From positions 248,001 through 312,000 of the forward strand of contig CAVYYX010000020.1 of assembly GCA_963772825.1 (NCBI GenBank): a stretch of 64,000 nucleotides of DNA, in the 5' to 3' direction. The notes below the pieces were generated by a model. The model searched no databases. It was not told the origin of the DNA and worked only from the letters and a program-made list of their open reading frames with translations. Below are positions 16,217 to 25,449 of this stretch, one piece after another. A program made the position numbers and the translations under genes. Position 1 is the stretch's first letter. Each line of letters starts with the position of its first letter. Source of the DNA: Desertimonas sp963772825. Its GTDB lineage: Bacteria > Actinomycetota > Acidimicrobiia > Acidimicrobiales > Ilumatobacteraceae.

Positions 16217-18067
16217 GTGGACCTCGTGGACCTCGGCGAGGCGCTCGGCCGCTGGTGCGCCCGCCGACCCTGGGCCACGGTCATCCTGGCGGCTCTGGTC
16301 GTCTCGGCACCCTTGCTGATCGCCGTCGCCGACCTCGGCGCGTCGTCGTGGTACCCCGTCCTCGACCTGGCGATGACCGAGTTTCGCGTTCGCGACGTGT
16401 TCGGTGCGCACACCCCGCTGATCGGGCTACCGGGCCGCATCGGGGAGTATCCCGACCAGGGCAGCCATCCCGGTCCGTTGAGCTTCTACCTCCTTGCCCC
16501 CTTGTACCGCTTGCTCGGGTCGACGTCGTGGGCCCTGGAAGCGGCGACGGTGGCGATTCACCTGACGGCGATCGCCGCGGCGCTGTGGATCGGCCAGCGC
16601 CGCGCGGGATGGCGCGGCGTGCTCGGCGTCGCCGCACTGCTCGCCGTGGCGATCCGCGGCTACGGCCAGGTGCTGCTCACGCAGCCCTGGAACCCCTACC
16701 TGCCGTTGCTCGCCTGGATCGTCGTGCTGCTCGCCACGTGGTCGGCCTTGTGCGGCGACTCGTTGATGCTCGTGCCGCTCGTCGTCGCCGGCTCGTGGTG
16801 CGCCCAGACCCACGTGCCATACCTCGTGCCGTGCGCCGTGCTGACGATCGGGTCGCTCGCCTACGCCACGTGGGCGCGACGGCACGGGCGATTCCTCGGG
16901 CGCCGCCGATGGCTCGACCGCAACGTCGTCGCCGCCGTGGCGATCGGGATCGTGCTGTGGGTGCCGCCGCTCGTCGACCAACTGACCAACGAGCCGGGCA
17001 ACATCGCCACGTTGCTCGACCACTTCGGCGACCCTTCCGAGCCCGTGTTGGGCGTCTCCCAAGGGATCCGCTTGGCCCTCCGTCACTTCGATGCCTGGGC
17101 CGGCTTCGCCGGGTTCACCGGCGACCTCGAGGGCGCCGGCCGCTTCGTGTCATCGGCGTCGGCGTGGCGCGGTGCGCTGATGATCGGTGTGTGGCTGGCG
17201 TCGGCGATCGCCGCGTGGCGCCACGGACCGGCAGCGCTGCGCCGGCTGCACGTCGTGATCGGGACGGCGTTCGTCCTCGGGGTCCTGTCGATGACGCGCA
17301 TCTTCGGTCTGCCGTGGTACTACCTCACTCTGTGGGCGTGGGGCACGACCACTCTCGCTCTCGGCGCCGTCGCCTGGACGGCCCTGGCCTGGGGGCGCCG
17401 GCGGGATCCGCTGGGTACCCCGGCGGTCGCCCTGCCGATCGTCAGCGCCGTCGTGCTCGCCGTCACGACGGTGGTGTCGGCGCTGACGTTCGCCAGCGCC
17501 GAGGTGCCGGAGGAGCGCCTCAGCAGCGCCGTCGGTGCGGTCGCCGGTCCGACCTACGACGCGATCGCCGACGGGGTCGGCCCGGCGATCGGGACTGACG
17601 GCTCCTATCAGGTTCGCTGGAGCGATGCGGCCGACATCGGCAGCCCGGGGTACGGCTTGCTGAACGAACTGGAGCGCCGCGGCCTCGATGTCGCTGCCGA
17701 CGAGTTCTTCGCCGTGCCCGCCACCGATCACCGAGTGCGCACGCGGGATCAATCCGACGCCCAGGTCCATCTCGCCACGGGCGGCTATGTGCAACGGTGG
17801 CGACAGGTTCCCGGGGCCGTCGAGGTCGCCACCTACGAGCCGCGCACCGCCGCCGAGATCGCCCGCGCCGCCGAGCTGCGCGCCGGGTTGCTCGCCAGGC
17901 TCGGCGTCGAAGGACTCGACGAGGTCGCCGAACTGGTCGACACCAACCTGTTCGGCGCATCGCTCGACCCGCGCATCTCCGCCGACGACCTCGCCGACCT
18001 CACCGAGCTGCTCGACCTCGGCCAGCCGATGGCCGTGTTCATCGCCCCATCCGGCGCCGGCGTCTGA
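16217..18067 (+). CDS. Polytopic GT-C-like membrane glycosyltransferase
   Basis: A 616-residue protein with about ten hydrophobic segments in the first 430 residues and a soluble extracytoplasmic-type C-terminal domain. The first long loop carries YPVLDLAMTEFRVRD and RIGEYPDQGSHPGPLSFYLL, the acidic residues and aromatic-Pro-Gly element seen in GT39/PMT-like GT-C enzymes. The donor is probably a polyprenyl-phosphate sugar; the acceptor is unknown. The start is GTG at 16217, divergent from the previous gene with a 45-bp spacer. It ends 10 bp before the convergent squalene-cyclase-like gene. No frameshift. Confidence 0.75.
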   Translation: MDLVDLGEALGRWCARRPWATVILAALVVSAPLLIAVADLGASSWYPVLDLAMTEFRVRDVFGAHTPLIGLPGRIGEYPDQGSHPGPLSFYLLAPLYRLLGSTSWALEAATVAIHLTAIAAALWIGQRRAGWRGVLGVAALLAVAIRGYGQVLLTQPWNPYLPLLAWIVVLLATWSALCGDSLMLVPLVVAGSWCAQTHVPYLVPCAVLTIGSLAYATWARRHGRFLGRRRWLDRNVVAAVAIGIVLWVPPLVDQLTNEPGNIATLLDHFGDPSEPVLGVSQGIRLALRHFDAWAGFAGFTGDLEGAGRFVSSASAWRGALMIGVWLASAIAAWRHGPAALRRLHVVIGTAFVLGVLSMTRIFGLPWYYLTLWAWGTTTLALGAVAWTALAWGRRRDPLGTPAVALPIVSAVVLAVTTVVSALTFASAEVPEERLSSAVGAVAGPTYDAIADGVGPAIGTDGSYQVRWSDAADIGSPGYGLLNELERRGLDVAADEFFAVPATDHRVRTRDQSDAQVHLATGGYVQRWRQVPGAVEVATYEPRTAAEIARAAELRAGLLARLGVEGLDEVAELVDTNLFGASLDPRISADDLADLTELLDLGQPMAVFIAPSGAGV

Positions 18068-18077
18068 GCGGCGACTC

Positions 18078-19004
18078 TCAATCCCACCAGGCCAGCACGC
18101 GCAGGGCGCGCAGCGTGTTCCACCGGCTGGGCGCCCCGACGTCCTCGAAGTCGAAATAGACGCGGCCTGGATGGATCCGGTCGAGCAGCCACCGGCCGTC
18201 GGACTGTCGCTTGGATCGCACGACCTCGATGGCGTCGGCCATCCGCGGATCCGGGTCGTTGCCTGCCCCGCGGAAGTAGTCGAGAACGCGCAGCACGTCG
18301 TAGTGCCAGTAGTACGGGAAGGCGAAGTCGAGATATCCCGGATCGACGACCTCGCCGTTGCTCTTGCGACGGAACAAGCTCCGTTGGAGGAGGTACTCCT
18401 CCCCGCCCCGGCGGGCCTCGCCAACAGCGGTGGAGCCGCCGGTCGCCCGTTCGAACTCGACCAGTCCGTCGAGCACGTTGATCGTGGTGTCGAACGACGA
18501 ACGCACCGACCCGTTCTCCGCCTCGCAATTCCAGCCCCCGTCAGCGAGCCGCTCACCGAGGATCCGCTCGACGATCGGGGCGACGTCCACGCCGAAGTAG
18601 GCGCCGGTCTCGATGGTCCGACCGTTGATGCACGGCTCGACCTCTCCGTCGAAGTACCGCTGGCCGGCGTGTTCCCAACGCCCGTGCTCGGCAACCAGCG
18701 AGACGGCCTGACGAGCAGCTTCGGACGACGGTTCGAGCCCGATGATCTGCAGCGCCTGCAGCGTGTGCATCGTCGCCGTCCACGGCTGCCCGGGCTCGCC
18801 TCCGGTGTAGGCGCCCGGAAAGCATGCGCCGCCGTCCCACAGACCGTCGGCACCCTGGAGCGCCAGCAGGCGGGCGCCCCAGCCCTCGCCGACCACACGC
18901 CCTCGCTCGGCAGCGACCTCGTCAGGCGAGGCGCCCGTGAGATCGCGTAGCACCTGCCAGCGAATCGCCGGGTCGCCTTCGAGCAGCCAATCGATGACGT
19001 CCAT
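18078..19004 (-). CDS. Prenyltransferase/squalene-cyclase-like alpha-barrel protein
   Basis: A 308-residue soluble protein with alpha/alpha-barrel repeats. QGADGLWDGG (about residues 50-59), ADGGWNCEAENGS (about 155-167) and SDGRWLLDRIH are QW-like motifs shared by squalene cyclases and terpenoid alpha-toroid proteins. It is half the length of a true cyclase and lacks a DxDD catalytic motif, so cyclase activity is doubtful. PWTATMHTLQALQIIGLEP marks another repeat helix, shown to 19 residues. It lies 15 nt downstream of the AftD-type gene on the same strand and so may bind the polyprenyl carrier or act in the same pathway. Function unproven. Confidence 0.72.
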   Translation of the reverse strand: MDVIDWLLEGDPAIRWQVLRDLTGASPDEVAAERGRVVGEGWGARLLALQGADGLWDGGACFPGAYTGGEPGQPWTATMHTLQALQIIGLEPSSEAARQAVSLVAEHGRWEHAGQRYFDGEVEPCINGRTIETGAYFGVDVAPIVERILGERLADGGWNCEAENGSVRSSFDTTINVLDGLVEFERATGGSTAVGEARRGGEEYLLQRSLFRRKSNGEVVDPGYLDFAFPYYWHYDVLRVLDYFRGAGNDPDPRMADAIEVVRSKRQSDGRWLLDRIHPGRVYFDFEDVGAPSRWNTLRALRVLAWWD

Positions 19005-19019
19005 CCCTCTGGAGGCTAC

Positions 19020-22000
19020 TCAGGCTCGGCGGCGGGCCAAGGCGCTCACGGCGAGGGCCACGGCGGCGAACAGGCCGAGATGGTGGAGGTCCTCGAACCG
19101 CAGCGGGAAGCCGGCGTTCGCCGGGGGATGGTCGTCGCCAACCGTGATGACGACGTCGATGGCGATGCGCACGAGGGCGGCGACGGCGACCAATCCCGCG
19201 AGTCGGATGCGCCGGGTCGCGACCACGACAGCGCCGCCGGCGAGCCCCCACCACGCCCACCGGACATCGACGAACAGTCCGGCGAGCACGACCCAGGCGA
19301 TGCCGGCGACGACGCTCCGCCGCAATCCGTCGGTGTGCAGGCCCGCCCAACCAGCGGAACGGTCGACCCGCCGGCCCGCTGGCAGGCGGGTGCGATCGAT
19401 GATCGCCAGGACTACGGCCACGAAGGCGGCGGCGAGGCTCACGGCGATCGCCGCGTTGAGCGGCCGCTGGGCCGTCCACCCAACCCACACGGTCAGCGTC
19501 CCGTCCTGCGGCGGGATCCACCAGCCGTTGAAGCCTCCGGCGATCAGTTGGGACGGCCCGAGCGATCCGGCGGTCGTCGCCGCCTGCCACGACGGGTGGT
19601 GGCCTTCGCCGACGATCAGCCAGCACCCCTCCGAACAGTTCTCGACCTTGATCGTGCGGTCGAGCCGATCGCTCTCGACCACCGTCGCCGTCGGACCGTC
19701 CGAGGATCTTGCAGCATCCGCACGTGCGTCGGCGCCACCGAGCACGAGACGGTCGACCTGCAGTCCGCTGCGCCGGTCCGCCTGCCCGGTCACGGCGACC
19801 GTACCGGACTCCAGCGTCACGGTGTCGACGCACGTCGTCGTTTCCAGCGCTGAACCGTCGAACGCCGCGGCCACCGACCCGGCCACGCGGACGGGCACGA
19901 CTTCCTCGCCGACGGCGACGAGGTCCCCGCGGCAGCCGGTGTCGAACTCTGACGGCATCGATGACGCGACGATGTTGCCGACCTCGCTGATCGCGGCCGG
20001 AAGCACCACGGTCTCCCCGTACCGGCGGTCACGCGTGGTTCGCTCGGCGATCGACTCGATCTCGATCGTCAGCGGTCCGGCGTTGAACCCGTCGGGCACT
20101 GCGATGGACGACACACCGCCGTCGTCGGGATCGCCGACGAGCACGTCGATCGCTTGGTCGCCCTGCGTCAACCGCACGGCGGTGACCACCGAGTAGTCGC
20201 CCGCGCGCTGGCGCAGCGTCAGCGGACTTTCCGGATCGACGAGCTCTGCATGCAGGGCTGCGCCGACGGCCTCGCCGAAGGGTGTGATCCACGCCGTGTC
20301 GTGATCCCCGTCGGCCGCCGCCCAGCCGCCTGCTGCAGGGACCCCGGCGAGTCGAGCGCTGGCGGTCGGCCCGGTGATCCCCAGCAGCTCGGCGAGCACG
20401 GTGTCCGGCGCCCGCCGGTCGATCCGCACGGTCGCCGCGACGTCGACATCCGTCGCGAACGGTACGTCGAGCTGCCTGGCGATGCGCCACTCAGGGTCGG
20501 CCCGCCAGCGGTTCGTCGGGCGAACCCGTTCGCGGGTCAGCACGTACGTGACGGGCAGCTCGATTCCCTCGTCACGCATCGCGGTCGTGAGATCACTGGG
20601 CACGACGATCCACTCCGGGCTCTGGCCGATGCCCGCGTCGAGCTCGGCGATGCCCACGGGCGAACGGGTCGCGGGGCCGACGATCCGGCCGAGCGTGACG
20701 CGAATCGTCGTCGCTCCGCTGATCGCCGGGAAGTCGATGCGCTGCCCCGTGATGAGCGAGCGGTCGTCGAGGGTCACCTCTCGCGGCGTGCCCCCGTCGA
20801 CACTGACAAGGACCGTTTGCAGACGGCGCCCGTCGTCCAAACCGCCTGGCTGCAGCAGCGTCACGTGGTCGACGCCCGTCGACGTGGTGATCTCGACGAA
20901 CTGGCCGAGCGGATCGAGCACGGTCCACGCCGTGTTCGGGTCGCCGTCGATGGCCAGCCCTGGCCGAGCTTCGGGCTGGTAGCTGAACGGTTCCCCGTAG
21001 CTGCTTGCGCGCACCGCCACCGGCCCGTCCTGCACCGACACGGTGAAGGCGGACGTGTCGGCCTCGGGGAACACGTCGAGACGGGCGTCGCCCGAGTCCT
21101 CCCGCACGATCTGGCTGCCCGATGCCGCCTCGGTGTATCCGGTGACGTCCTGTGAGCTGCGCCAGTGGTGGGCTCGACGCCGGTTGGTGTCGGTGACGAC
21201 GATGACGTCAGCGGCGGCGACGGCGTCGGTCAACTCGTCGCCCGACATCGACGCGCTGTAGCGGATCGCCTCGTCGCCGACGATCAGTCCGGCCGCCGCC
21301 GCGTCGATCAGCCCGTCACCGCTCCCGGAGAGCACGACGACCCGAGCGCTGGCCCGCACGACCGCCACCGGATCGTCAATGGCGACGAGCTCGACCGGGT
21401 CGACCGGCGCACCGACTGCCGGCTCCGAGAGCGATTGCTCGTCGACCATCGGCACGTTCGGGGTGTTGACGGACGGTGGGCCGTAGCCGACGGGCGCGCC
21501 GAGCCCGTCGCTGCCTCCGGCGAACAGTTCTGCGGTGAGCTCCGGGCGGGGCGTGCGGAAGCGGTCGAATGCGGCGTCACCCGGCAGCCAGATCGTGTCG
21601 ACGCCGAACAGCCGGGCGATCGGGGCGACGGCGGCGAGCTCGGCCGCTCCGACCTGGAAGCGGTCGTCGAGGGCGTCGAGGAGATCCATCGCCGCCGGCG
21701 TGCCGAGCGGCAGCAGGTCGCGTGTCACGAGCGGCCGCCCGCTGAGCGCCGGGAACGGCGGATCGACCGTGTATCCCCAGGTGAACGCCCCGAACTCGGC
21801 GCCCGGCAGATGCATCACGCGGTAGCCAGAGGGCAGCTCGTCGAGGTGCGCGGCCGCCTCCGTCCAGGCGACCGGAGGCTGCTCGTCGCGCTCCAGGGCC
21901 GGATCGACGAGCCCGTGACTCGTGAGCACCGGCAGGTTGCCGAGAGCGACGAGCACCACGGCGCCAGCGAATGCCGTCCGTCGCCACGCGACGGTGCGAC

Positions 22001-23207
22001 CGACGGCGTCGGCGAGGGCGGCGCTGCCGAGGGCCAGCCCGATGGCGAGCAGCGGTAGGGCGCGGGTGCTCGAACGCAGCGCCAGCGACAGCCCTTGCTG
22101 ACCGTCGCCGCGGAACGACTCGGCGATCGGTGAGGGGTCGACGAAGGGATGGACCCCGACGGCGAGCACGAGACCGGCGAACGTCATGACGATGGCGAAG
22201 CGGCGGGCGGGGAAACGCACGACCGCGAGGCCGACGAGGGCGACGACGACAAGCACGAGTCCGCAGACGACCGGGAGCAGCTCGGTCATGTAGTCGGCCC
22301 CGGCGGTCGTCGTCGGGGCATAGGGGTCGCGGACGTACATCAACCAGTAGCCGAGCGACCGCCACACCTCGACCGAGGTGGCGGTGAAGCTGACGTCCTC
22401 CAGCGACTCCGAGTACGCGAGTAGGTCGGCGCCCGAACGGCCCTGGATCACCTGCATCGCCAGCCACCACGCAGACGTGCCGAGCGCCAATCCGCCGATG
22501 CGCAAGGCTGTGGCTCCCGCGGTGCGCAAGGTCACCGTGCGCTCGGCGACGGCGACGACCAGCCACAGGATGGGGGCCGGGGCGATCATCAGCATCGCTG
22601 TCGTGTTGACCGCTCCGACCGTGCCGATGACGAGAGCGCACAGGGCCGCGTCGCGCCAGCGGGTCCGCGTTGCCGCACCGATCGTCAGACCGACGATCCA
22701 GCCGAGACCGGCCCACGGCAGCAACATCGATGAGGTCCGTGAGATGTACGGGACGAGGTACGGCGACAGCTGATAGAGCAGGCCGGCGGCGATCGCCGCC
22801 TCAGCCGACAGCCCGAGCCGGCGGGCTGCCCAGGCGACTCCGGTGCCGGCGGCGAGCATGATCGTGCCGATCCACAAGCGATGGGCGACCCAATCGGGGA
22901 GTCCGACCGCTTGGGCGACGACGTACCACGGCCCGCTCGGCCAGGCGTAGGCGATCATCTGATGAGGCACCCAGCCGGCGAATTGCCTGGCGTCGAACGT
23001 CCAGATCGCGTCGCTGACCAGCCGGCGCGGGTTGAGGTAGAGATACAGCTTGGTGTCCGCCGGCATCCGTCCCGGCGACGACAACAGGGCGGGAACGTAG
23101 GCAAGCACGAGCATGACGGAGAGCCCGACGACCATGGCGTTCCCCGACCACGCCGTGTTGCTGCCTGCGCAGCTTGTGGCCGATCCACGTCTCCGTTCCG
23201 GCGCCAC
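19020..23207 (-). CDS. aftD: Alpha-(1->3)-arabinofuranosyltransferase, AftD/DUF3367 type
   Basis: A 1395-residue membrane protein. The N-terminal 450 residues form a multi-span GT-C module with ADTKLYLYLNPRRLVSDAIW, RQFAGWVPHQMIAYAWPSG, LPDWVAHRLWIGT and LLYQLSPYLVPYI, all characteristic of AftD. A long extracytoplasmic region (about 450-1330) resembles carbohydrate-binding sandwich domains, and more membrane helices end the protein (FPLRFEDLHHLGLFAAVALA). AftD adds branching alpha-1,3 arabinofuranose from decaprenylphosphoryl-arabinose, the product of the ubiA/dprE genes. The ATG at 23207 adds about 25 polar residues before the first helix. Within these, TAWSGNAM is encoded by a divergent copy of the dispersed element, so the native start may be internal. 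Confidence 0.87.
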   Translation of the reverse strand: MAPERRRGSATSCAGSNTAWSGNAMVVGLSVMLVLAYVPALLSSPGRMPADTKLYLYLNPRRLVSDAIWTFDARQFAGWVPHQMIAYAWPSGPWYVVAQAVGLPDWVAHRLWIGTIMLAAGTGVAWAARRLGLSAEAAIAAGLLYQLSPYLVPYISRTSSMLLPWAGLGWIVGLTIGAATRTRWRDAALCALVIGTVGAVNTTAMLMIAPAPILWLVVAVAERTVTLRTAGATALRIGGLALGTSAWWLAMQVIQGRSGADLLAYSESLEDVSFTATSVEVWRSLGYWLMYVRDPYAPTTTAGADYMTELLPVVCGLVLVVVALVGLAVVRFPARRFAIVMTFAGLVLAVGVHPFVDPSPIAESFRGDGQQGLSLALRSSTRALPLLAIGLALGSAALADAVGRTVAWRRTAFAGAVVLVALGNLPVLTSHGLVDPALERDEQPPVAWTEAAAHLDELPSGYRVMHLPGAEFGAFTWGYTVDPPFPALSGRPLVTRDLLPLGTPAAMDLLDALDDRFQVGAAELAAVAPIARLFGVDTIWLPGDAAFDRFRTPRPELTAELFAGGSDGLGAPVGYGPPSVNTPNVPMVDEQSLSEPAVGAPVDPVELVAIDDPVAVVRASARVVVLSGSGDGLIDAAAAGLIVGDEAIRYSASMSGDELTDAVAAADVIVVTDTNRRRAHHWRSSQDVTGYTEAASGSQIVREDSGDARLDVFPEADTSAFTVSVQDGPVAVRASSYGEPFSYQPEARPGLAIDGDPNTAWTVLDPLGQFVEITTSTGVDHVTLLQPGGLDDGRRLQTVLVSVDGGTPREVTLDDRSLITGQRIDFPAISGATTIRVTLGRIVGPATRSPVGIAELDAGIGQSPEWIVVPSDLTTAMRDEGIELPVTYVLTRERVRPTNRWRADPEWRIARQLDVPFATDVDVAATVRIDRRAPDTVLAELLGITGPTASARLAGVPAAGGWAAADGDHDTAWITPFGEAVGAALHAELVDPESPLTLRQRAGDYSVVTAVRLTQGDQAIDVLVGDPDDGGVSSIAVPDGFNAGPLTIEIESIAERTTRDRRYGETVVLPAAISEVGNIVASSMPSEFDTGCRGDLVAVGEEVVPVRVAGSVAAAFDGSALETTTCVDTVTLESGTVAVTGQADRRSGLQVDRLVLGGADARADAARSSDGPTATVVESDRLDRTIKVENCSEGCWLIVGEGHHPSWQAATTAGSLGPSQLIAGGFNGWWIPPQDGTLTVWVGWTAQRPLNAAIAVSLAAAFVAVVLAIIDRTRLPAGRRVDRSAGWAGLHTDGLRRSVVAGIAWVVLAGLFVDVRWAWWGLAGGAVVVATRRIRLAGLVAVAALVRIAIDVVITVGDDHPPANAGFPLRFEDLHHLGLFAAVALAVSALARRRA
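23137..23160 (-). repeat. Divergent copy of the dispersed 24-bp element
   Basis: On the minus strand this stretch reads similarly to TGCGTGGCCGGGGAACGC but with several substitutions. It lies inside the first 25 codons of the AftD-type gene and encodes AWSGNA, compared with AWPGNA from the intact copy in scpB. It is marked as a possible degenerate member of the family. Confidence 0.4.
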
Positions 23208-23237
23208 GAAGGCCGGGCTGACGCCTCGTCACTCGCA

Positions 23238-24281
23238 TCAGCTCGGAAGCGCTCGGCTCAGACCCTTCGCAATGGTGAGCAGACGCGAGGACGCAGGTCG
23301 GCGATGGGGCGATGCGGACGCGCCGCCGCCCGCCGTGGCCCGGTTGGCCACGAACCAGTCGTAGCTCTCGGCGAGCATCTCGTCGTTCGAAAATCGCGGC
23401 TGCCAGGCGAGCTCCTCGCGGGCGTGCTCGATGTCGAACCACATCGACTGCCCAAACATCAGCCAGTGGTAGGGGGCGAACGGTGTGAGCCCGAGACCCG
23501 CCGTCGCCCGCATCGCGGCGACGGCGGGACGCGCGGGCAGCGAGCGCACCCGAGCATCGGTTCCGGCGCGGACGCAGACGTGCTCGATCGCTTGGCGCAT
23601 CGTCCCAAATCGGTCGGTCCCCGCGTTGTAGATCGCCGGCCCGCTCCGCCCGGCGGCACTCAGGCACAACGTCGCCAGGTCGTCGGCGTGCACGAACTGG
23701 TAGCGGTTCGCACCGCTACCGAGCACGAATGGATCGGCGCCATCGGCGATCCAGTCGAAGAGCGTGGCGAAGATGCCGAGGCGACCGTGTCCGACGATCG
23801 TGCGTGGTCGAACGATCGTGACGTCGAGCCCCTCGGCCGCCGCACGTAGGCACGCCCACTCGGCGGCGAGCTTCGCCGCACCGTAAGGCTCAGCGGGATG
23901 CGGCACGGTGTCGCGGCGCACGGGGTTCGACGCCGGGATGCCGAACACGGCGCTCGACGAGAGGTGCACGACCTTGCCGACGTCGGCCGCCCGGCACGCC
24001 TGCAGCAGTGTCGCCGTGCCGTCGACGTTGACGGACCGCAAGGCGGCCCGGTCTCGGCACAGCGGCACCTGAGCCACGCAGTGGTAGACGACGTCGACAC
24101 CGTCGACGGCTGCTCGCACCGCGGCAGCGTCACGGATGTCGTCGCGGATCACCTCGACGCCATCTGGCTGTCGACCGGACGGATCGGCATCGAGAACGCG
24201 GATCGTGTCTGCCGACTCGACAAGGTGCTCGACGAGCAGGCTCCCGAAGTACCCGTGGCCACCCGTGACCAGGACGTTCAT
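23238..24281 (-). CDS. NAD-dependent epimerase/dehydratase (extended SDR)
   Basis: A 347-residue extended short-chain dehydrogenase. The nucleotide motif is VTGGHGYFGSLL (about residues 5-16). The active site is SSSAVFG plus Tyr-x-x-x-Lys in YGAAKLA. VIRDDI and YNAGTDRFG are typical of sugar-nucleotide or sterol-type 3-beta-HSD/epimerases. The C-terminal half carries a hydrophobic patch (VAAMRATAGLGLTPFAPYH). The substrate is unknown; nucleotide sugars or polyprenyl-linked sugars are reasonable given the neighbours. It sits 30 nt upstream of the AftD-type gene on the same strand. The ATG at 24281 abuts the tandem repeat. Confidence 0.85.
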   Translation of the reverse strand: MNVLVTGGHGYFGSLLVEHLVESADTIRVLDADPSGRQPDGVEVIRDDIRDAAAVRAAVDGVDVVYHCVAQVPLCRDRAALRSVNVDGTATLLQACRAADVGKVVHLSSSAVFGIPASNPVRRDTVPHPAEPYGAAKLAAEWACLRAAAEGLDVTIVRPRTIVGHGRLGIFATLFDWIADGADPFVLGSGANRYQFVHADDLATLCLSAAGRSGPAIYNAGTDRFGTMRQAIEHVCVRAGTDARVRSLPARPAVAAMRATAGLGLTPFAPYHWLMFGQSMWFDIEHAREELAWQPRFSNDEMLAESYDWFVANRATAGGGASASPHRRPASSRLLTIAKGLSRALPS

Positions 24282-24282
24282 T

Positions 24283-24408
24283 GCGTTCCCCGGCCACGCA
24301 GGCCGTTCGCGTCACATCGGGTGACGAGTCTCACGCCAAGAGCCCGCGTTCCCCGGCCACGCAGGCCGTTCGCGTCACATCGGGTGACGAGTCTCACGAC
24401 AAGAGCCC
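24283..24408 (-). repeat. 63-bp tandem duplication containing the dispersed element
   Basis: Two direct 63-bp units, 24283-24345 and 24346-24408, differ at one base. Each begins with the element GCGTTCCCCGGCCACGCAGG (minus-strand TGCGTGGCCGGGGAACGC) and ends in AAGAGCCC. The second unit reaches 15 bases into the upstream epimerase gene, covering its last codons and stop. The duplication therefore seems to have copied the gene end plus the element. It fills the whole gap between the two epimerase genes. Confidence 0.9.
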
Positions 24409-25449
24409 TTCGGCGAGGCACCACTCGACGCTGCGGCGCATGCCCTCGGCGAGGCCGACCGACGGTTCAACTCCGAGATCGCGCTGGGCCGCCGAGATGT
24501 CGCACGCGATCGTCGCTCCGAGCTCGCCGAGGACGTGCAGCTGCGTGACGTAGCGGTGGTGGCGTTGGAGCGCGGTGTCAGCGACAGCCGCCGCTCGACC
24601 GAGGATCGCCGGTACGTGCAGCTGCCGACGAGCGACGTCGAGGCCGGACGCGGCGAGGGCGCCGGTTACCGCGGCCACGATCTCGTTGATCTCGTAGGGC
24701 CGGGCGTCGGCGATCCACCAGCCGCGCCCGGGCGGGCACTCTACGAGCTCCGCTCTCAGCACACCGTCGACGAGGTCGTCGACGTAGACCATCGAGCGCC
24801 GTTGGGTGCCGTCGCCGACGATGGGAAAGCGGCCCTTGCGAACCATCGTGAAGAATCTCGTCTGGCGCGCGGGTTGGTGCGGTCCGTAGAACCACGGAGG
24901 GCGCACGATCACGGCGTCAAGGCCGCGGCCGATCTCGTCGAGGAGGCGCAGCTCGGCGAGCATCTTCGAGCGGCCGTAGCCGAGGTACGGGGCGTACGGT
25001 TCGTCGTTGCGGAACAGGTCGCTGCGGTGTGGGTTGATCCCGAACGGGCTGTTCGACGACACGTGGACGAGTCGACGTACACCCACCGAGCGTGCCGCGG
25101 CGGCGACGTTGGCGGTGCCGCGGACGTTGACCTCGACCCAGTCCGACGGAGTGACGGGGTGGATCACCCCCGCGGCATGGATCACGTCGACGAAGCTGTC
25201 GCCAGGTAGGTCGGCGAAGAGCGCGCCGAGCCCAGACCGTGTGCACACGTCACCGACCACCGGCTCGACTCCGGACAGCCCGGCCAGCTCGTCGGCACCT
25301 GCGGCGGAGGTCACCAAGGCGCGGATCGACGACCGGTGATGCTCGCTGGCCGGATCGGTCAGTTGTGCCAGCAGGGCGCGCCCGAGCCACCCGGTGGCGC
25401 CCGTGACGATCGTCATCGCCGGCGGGTCGCGGAACTCCGGGCCGGTCAT
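24394..25449 (-). CDS. NAD-dependent epimerase/dehydratase (3-beta-HSD-like extended SDR)
   Basis: A 351-residue extended SDR. The motif MTIVTGATGWLGRALL starts near residue 12. HVSSNSPFG and Tyr-x-x-x-Lys in YGRSKMLAE form the active site, and RPPWFYGP and VGDGTQRRSMVYVDDLVDG are family elements. ATG at 25449 overlaps the stop of the GMC oxidoreductase by 4 nt, which supports that start over Met12. The order GMC oxidase, epimerase, epimerase, AftD on one strand suggests a multi-step modification of a lipid-linked sugar or terpenoid. The substrate is not deducible. Confidence 0.85.
   Translation of the reverse strand: MTGPEFRDPPAMTIVTGATGWLGRALLAQLTDPASEHHRSSIRALVTSAAGADELAGLSGVEPVVGDVCTRSGLGALFADLPGDSFVDVIHAAGVIHPVTPSDWVEVNVRGTANVAAAARSVGVRRLVHVSSNSPFGINPHRSDLFRNDEPYAPYLGYGRSKMLAELRLLDEIGRGLDAVIVRPPWFYGPHQPARQTRFFTMVRKGRFPIVGDGTQRRSMVYVDDLVDGVLRAELVECPPGRGWWIADARPYEINEIVAAVTGALAASGLDVARRQLHVPAILGRAAAVADTALQRHHRYVTQLHVLGELGATIACDISAAQRDLGVEPSVGLAEGMRRSVEWCLAEGLLS

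Noticed and set aside
18078..19004. The alpha-toroid protein as a true squalene-hopene cyclase
   Set aside because: It is half the usual length and has no DxDD motif, so only a squalene-cyclase-like fold is claimed.
24283..24408. The tandem repeat as a CRISPR array
   Set aside because: There are only two adjacent 63-bp units with no spacers, and no cas gene is nearby.
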